Positions 60,974-64,000 of a stretch of 64,000 bases of DNA are shown piece by piece. A program made the position numbers and the translations under genes. The DNA is taken from the NCBI RefSeq assembly GCF_049800835.1, contig NZ_JBNAFU010000004.1:193620-257619 (forward strand), read 5' to 3'. The notes under the pieces are model-generated. The model searched no databases, had not been told where the DNA came from, and saw nothing but the letters and a program-made list of their open reading frames with translations. This stretch comes from Dinoroseobacter sp049800835. GTDB taxonomy: Bacteria > Pseudomonadota > Alphaproteobacteria > Rhodobacterales > Rhodobacteraceae. Position 1 is the stretch's first letter. The number at the start of each line of letters is the position of its first letter.

Positions 60974-62392
60974 ATGACAGACCTTGCCAAGATCCCCGCG
61001 CCACTTGAGGCATCCCTGAAAGCGGCACTTCCGCCCGAGACCTTTCCCGATCTGACCGAAGCATGGTTGCAGGAACCGCGCGGGCGCTATCGCAGCTCCG
61101 GGGGGTGCCTCGTGGCACCCAAGACGGTGGATGAGGTTGCCCGGGTTGTTCGGCTTGCCGCGGCTGCAGGTGTCGGAATTGTCCCGTTTTCCGGTGGTAC
61201 CGGGCTGGTCGGCGGACAGATCGCGGCCGAAGGCCCAGCACCTGTCATTCTGTCCCTGCACCGCATGAACCGTATTCGCGAGGTCTTCGCGGAGGAGAAT
61301 GTCCTCGTCGCTGAGGCTGGAGTTGTTCTGGCGCACGTCCAGGGGGCAGCAAAGGACGCAGACCGGTTGTTTCCCCTGTCACTCGCCTCGGAAGGGTCCG
61401 CGCGGATCGGGGGCTTGCTGGCGACCAATGCAGGGGGCGTGAATGTCCTGCGGTGGGGTAATGCGCGCGATCTGTGCCTTGGGCTCGAGGCCGTGCTGCC
61501 GTCAGGCGAAATCTGGCATGGTCTGACACGGCTGCACAAGAACAACACCGGGTACGACCTGCGCCACCTGCTTATCGGGGCGGAGGGGACCTTGGGCATC
61601 ATTACGGCTGCGGCGCTGAAGCTGGTGCCCAGGCCCGCCCGTCGCGGGGTCGCAATGTTGGTGGTCAGAGACCCCGCCGCTGCCCTTGAGTTGCTGGGCA
61701 TTGTCGGGGACATTGCCGGCGACACTCTGTCGGCGTTCGAACTGATCGGCGGTATGGGATTTACGTTCCTGGCTGAGACGATGCCGCAGGTACGCCTGCC
61801 GTTCGAGGGGCATCCGGCCTGGTCGGCGTTGATTGACCTCGGCGGCGGAGATGGATTTGATCCTGATGCAGCCTTGGCCAGGATTTACGAACGGGGGGCT
61901 GAAGCCGGGCTTGTTCTTGACGGTGTGATTGCGCGGTCGGAGCGCCAGGCGGCAGAGCTCTGGACAGTGCGCGAGTCGATCCCGGAGGCAAACCGCCGTA
62001 TCGGTTCGGTGAGTTCGCACGATATCTCCGTTCCCCTGTCGGCGGTGCCGGCCTTTATCCCGCGCGCAACGCAGGCATTGGCACAAATCGGTTCATACCG
62101 GATCAATTGCTTCGGCCATCTGGGTGACGGCAACATGCATTACAATGTGTTTCCCCAACCCGGGTTGTCTCGCGCGGATCACGAAGAGGAGCGCCCCGCG
62201 ATCAAGCGGTGCGTGCACGACATTGTTCATGAAATGGGCGGATCGGTGTCTGCGGAACACGGGGTCGGGCGCCTGAAGGTCGAGGATCTGGAGCGTTATT
62301 CAGATCCCGCGAAGCTGACCGCAATGCGCGCAATCAAGGCTGCGCTGGACCCAGGTTGGATCATGAATCCCGGCGCCGTGCTGCGCCGCTAG
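60974..62392 (+). CDS. FAD-linked D-2-hydroxy acid dehydrogenase (GlcD/D2HGDH-like)
   Basis: A 472-residue flavoprotein of the VAO/GlcD family. The FAD-binding segment PFSGGTGLVGGQ and the glycine-rich ARIGGLLATNAGGVNVLRWGNARDLCLGLEAVLP are typical, and the C-terminal GHLGDGNMHYNV and SAEHGVGRLK are the substrate and metal regions of D-2-hydroxyglutarate or D-lactate dehydrogenases. The exact 2-hydroxy acid cannot be fixed. ATG 60974 is 37 bases after the preceding gene. Confidence 0.9.
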   Translation: MTDLAKIPAPLEASLKAALPPETFPDLTEAWLQEPRGRYRSSGGCLVAPKTVDEVARVVRLAAAAGVGIVPFSGGTGLVGGQIAAEGPAPVILSLHRMNRIREVFAEENVLVAEAGVVLAHVQGAAKDADRLFPLSLASEGSARIGGLLATNAGGVNVLRWGNARDLCLGLEAVLPSGEIWHGLTRLHKNNTGYDLRHLLIGAEGTLGIITAAALKLVPRPARRGVAMLVVRDPAAALELLGIVGDIAGDTLSAFELIGGMGFTFLAETMPQVRLPFEGHPAWSALIDLGGGDGFDPDAALARIYERGAEAGLVLDGVIARSERQAAELWTVRESIPEANRRIGSVSSHDISVPLSAVPAFIPRATQALAQIGSYRINCFGHLGDGNMHYNVFPQPGLSRADHEEERPAIKRCVHDIVHEMGGSVSAEHGVGRLKVEDLERYSDPAKLTAMRAIKAALDPGWIMNPGAVLRR

Positions 62393-62547
62393 GCGCTACG
62401 ATTCGCGATCAGGGATGAAATCGGTAACATCAGCGCCCATGTATAAGGTCGTGCTTTCAAACTGAGTTCTCGACCGTCAAAAACGTGATTTGCGACAGCT
62501 TCGGCGGCATGCCACCCTTCACCGGCCTGACAATAGGAGCCCCACGC

Positions 62548-63441
62548 ATGGCAATTTTCAGCCGCGCCTTCACCGGATGCCTCACCGCCTGCGCGCTGAG
62601 CGTTGGCGGAGTGGCCGGGGCCGACGTGGTGAAGAGCACACGCGCGCAGGGTCCGAGCGACGAGTTGTCGGCGTATTACGCGAAGATGCAGAGGACGTTT
62701 CAGGACCGTGGTCTGCTGAAGACGATCCGCACAGTGCCGCAATCCTCGATGACGGCGGCAAGCCTGAAACGCGACTTTCTGGAGATTGCTCTTCACACGG
62801 AGTATGGCGGCGGGTTGTCAGCGTCTGGATCAAAGGCAGCCAAGCCACTTCTGCGCTGGGAGGAACCCGTGCGCTTGCAGGTGATGTTTGGTGCATCTGT
62901 TCCCAAGGACCGGCGGATCAAAGACCTCAAGGCCATTTCGAGCTACACCAATACTCTTGCGCGCCTGACCCGACATCCGATGACGGTGAACCCGAACAAG
63001 CCGAACTTCCACGTGATCGTCGTGAACGAGGCGGAACGAAAGAGCCTGTCGAAGACTCTGCCAAAGCTGGTGCCGGGTATTTCCAAGAGTGTGGTGCGCA
63101 ATATCGCCAAGATGCGCCCCAATCACCTGTGCCTCGTCGTGGCGGAGCCACATGCGGATAGAAGCCGTGGGTTCAAGCGCGCGGTTGCGATCGTTCGCGC
63201 CGAACATCCGGATGTCATGCGGGCCTCCTGCATCCAAGAGGAGTTGGCACAGGGTCTCGGTTTGTCGAATGATTGCCGTGAAGCCTATCCATCGATTTTC
63301 AACGACGATCAGGAGTTTGCGTTGCTAACGCGGCGGGATGAGGTTTTGCTGCGGATGCTCTATGATCCGAAGTTGCGCTCGGGCATGAGTGCGGATGAAG
63401 TGTCCGCCCGCCTGCCGGAAATCACGAAACGCGCCATGTAG
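62548..63441 (+). CDS. Secreted DUF2927 protein
   Basis: A 297-residue exported protein with a signal peptide ending GVAGA. The body matches the DUF2927 family, common in Rhodobacterales: LLRWEEPVRLQVMFG, then HPDVMRASCIQEELAQGLGLSNDCREAYPSIFNDDQEFALLTRRDEVLLRMLYDPKLRSGM. The CIQEELAQGLGL segment with its conserved acidic residues recalls a protease-like active site, but no activity is known. ATG 62548 has TAGGAG upstream; an open frame from 62485 has no support. Confidence 0.88.
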   Translation: MAIFSRAFTGCLTACALSVGGVAGADVVKSTRAQGPSDELSAYYAKMQRTFQDRGLLKTIRTVPQSSMTAASLKRDFLEIALHTEYGGGLSASGSKAAKPLLRWEEPVRLQVMFGASVPKDRRIKDLKAISSYTNTLARLTRHPMTVNPNKPNFHVIVVNEAERKSLSKTLPKLVPGISKSVVRNIAKMRPNHLCLVVAEPHADRSRGFKRAVAIVRAEHPDVMRASCIQEELAQGLGLSNDCREAYPSIFNDDQEFALLTRRDEVLLRMLYDPKLRSGMSADEVSARLPEITKRAM

Positions 63442-63767
63442 GCCCGCACGGGCTGGGCTCAGCGCGATTAATTCCAACAGCACGCTACGCGCAGCCTGGG
63501 CGCCGCAACCTGGGTTTTCCCCCTTTCCGACTCGCTTTCCTCCGGCTTTCCGGTCCTCCGGTATGCGTTTCGTGCGGGTGTCGTGCGTATGTGGCGGGTG
63601 GTTTTGTCTGATGTCCCGCTCACGAAACTTGTGATCGGTGCGAGGTTTCGCCCGCGCGCGCGGTTTCTTTCGTAACGTCACGGGGGTGTGAGCGGTGTGA
63701 CAGGGCCAAGCCTCTGATTTCACGTGGCTTTTCCGAGTGCTGGCGGAAAATCGCACAGCAACACCCC

Positions 63768-63781
63768 TCACGCGGGCGTGA
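63768..63781. promoter_or_regulatory. Palindromic dyad TCACGC-GG-GCGTGA
   Basis: Perfect six-base arms around two bases, 165 bases upstream of the partial gene at the window end. A possible regulator binding site. Confidence 0.35.
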
Positions 63782-63900
63782 TGCGCATTTTTGCACATAT
63801 GGGTCGGCCCAAATGCCCGTTTCTTTCCAAACCGATCTGCCCCAATTCTCCCTCATCGGCAGGCACAAACGATCTGCCGCTCACCAAAACCCAATCGCGG

Positions 63901-63932
63901 CGCAACGCACATATCGCCCGCAACGCACATAT
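63901..63932. repeat. Tandem 14-base repeat near the last start codon
   Basis: CGCAACGCACATAT occurs at 63901-63914 and again at 63919-63932, giving an 18-base period. The second unit ends just before the AAAGGAAAG ribosome site of the gene at 63947, so it lies in the promoter or 5' untranslated region. Confidence 0.6.
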
Positions 63933-63946
63933 AAAGGAAAGACCCA

Positions 63947-64000
63947 ATGAACCGCACACTGATCCTCTCCGCTCTCGTCGCAGCCATCGCAGCCCCGGCG
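63947..64000 (+). CDS. Secreted or lipoprotein gene, 3' cut by window edge
   Basis: Only 18 residues are present: MNRTLILSALVAAIAAPA, a clear signal-peptide start (basic N-region, hydrophobic core). AAAGGAAAGACCCA gives a good ribosome site. Nothing more can be said about its function. Confidence 0.7.
   Translation, partial: MNRTLILSALVAAIAAPA

Larger units (their letters stand above)
63442..63946. other. 505-base stretch without a credible gene
   Basis: All open frames here are short, mostly minus-strand, and lack codon bias, ribosome sites or recognisable motifs. The stretch contains a palindromic dyad (63768-63781) and a short tandem repeat close to the downstream start codon. It is T-rich on the plus strand in places (63505-63560) and differs in texture from neighbouring coding sequence. 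It is presumably the promoter and control region of the secreted protein gene at 63947. Confidence 0.6.

Noticed and set aside
63901..63932. CRISPR-like array
   Set aside because: Only two 14-base units with a four-base spacer; no further repeats and no cas genes.

Overview
The window reads as a single chromosomal segment of an alphaproteobacterium, most likely a marine member of the Rhodobacterales (Roseobacter group). The evidence is the moderately high GC coding bias, tightly packed operons with many ATGA start/stop overlaps, the ruvCAB-ybgC-tolQRAB-pal-cpoB-tilS-ftsH order, a ctaC-ctaB-(small ORF)-ctaG-ctaE-surf1 cytochrome oxidase operon running into thrC and an M16 peptidase, and a tad pilus locus whose pilins carry a GAVTVDWVVLTAA core. 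I see no phage, insertion sequence, CRISPR array, rRNA or tRNA. Taxonomy is inference from content, not a search.

Layout. 1-5132: the 5' part of priA (minus), transaldolase, a DUF484 protein coupled to xerC, and a MarR regulator divergent from a small membrane protein across a palindromic operator candidate. 5140-10308: a YeeE/YedE sulfur-compound transporter, an MFS permease, a four-helix membrane protein, msrA, prmA and two small proteins (one DUF1127). 10537-22238: ruvC-ruvA-ruvB, a conserved unknown, then ybgC-tolQ-tolR-tolA-tolB-pal-cpoB (cell-envelope Tol-Pal machine), tilS and ftsH, closed by a strong terminator. 22361-26155: a membrane protein, then folate one-carbon genes fhs and folD around a small chorismate mutase. 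26152-29741 (minus): a PaaI-type thioesterase, the DNA-damage nuclease PdeM and its Lhr-like helicase.

29781-42490 (minus) is a tad/Flp pilus locus: three pilin genes, cpaB, cpaC, an OmpA lipoprotein, cpaE, cpaF, tadB, tadC, two TadD-type TPR lipoproteins, a prepilin peptidase and an MoxR/AAA-like ATPase. Stem-loops resembling intrinsic terminators follow each pilin gene, cpaB and the OmpA gene, so the locus looks divided into separately tuned transcripts. Two pilin genes encode identical proteins and flank a divergent third. A lytic transglycosylase points away from the pilins across a region with nested palindromes.

42744-52186: the transglycosylase, a small GNAT protein, a succinyl-CoA:3-ketoacid transferase pair (scoA, scoB) split by a LOV-domain photoreceptor kinase homologue that lacks the usual phosphoacceptor histidine, then topA, dprA (with a long structured leader) and tldD. 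52402-59960: the cytochrome c oxidase operon with thrC, M16 peptidase and GNAT. 60103-64000: a metallo-beta-lactamase-fold protein with an altered metal motif, a GlcD-like FAD oxidase, a DUF2927 protein, a 505-base non-coding stretch with short repeats, and the start of a secreted protein cut by the window edge.

The best candidates for something less described are the histidine-less LOV kinase inside the ketone-body operon, the AAA ATPase at the end of the tad locus, and the structured leader before dprA. Most of the remainder is ordinary core genome.
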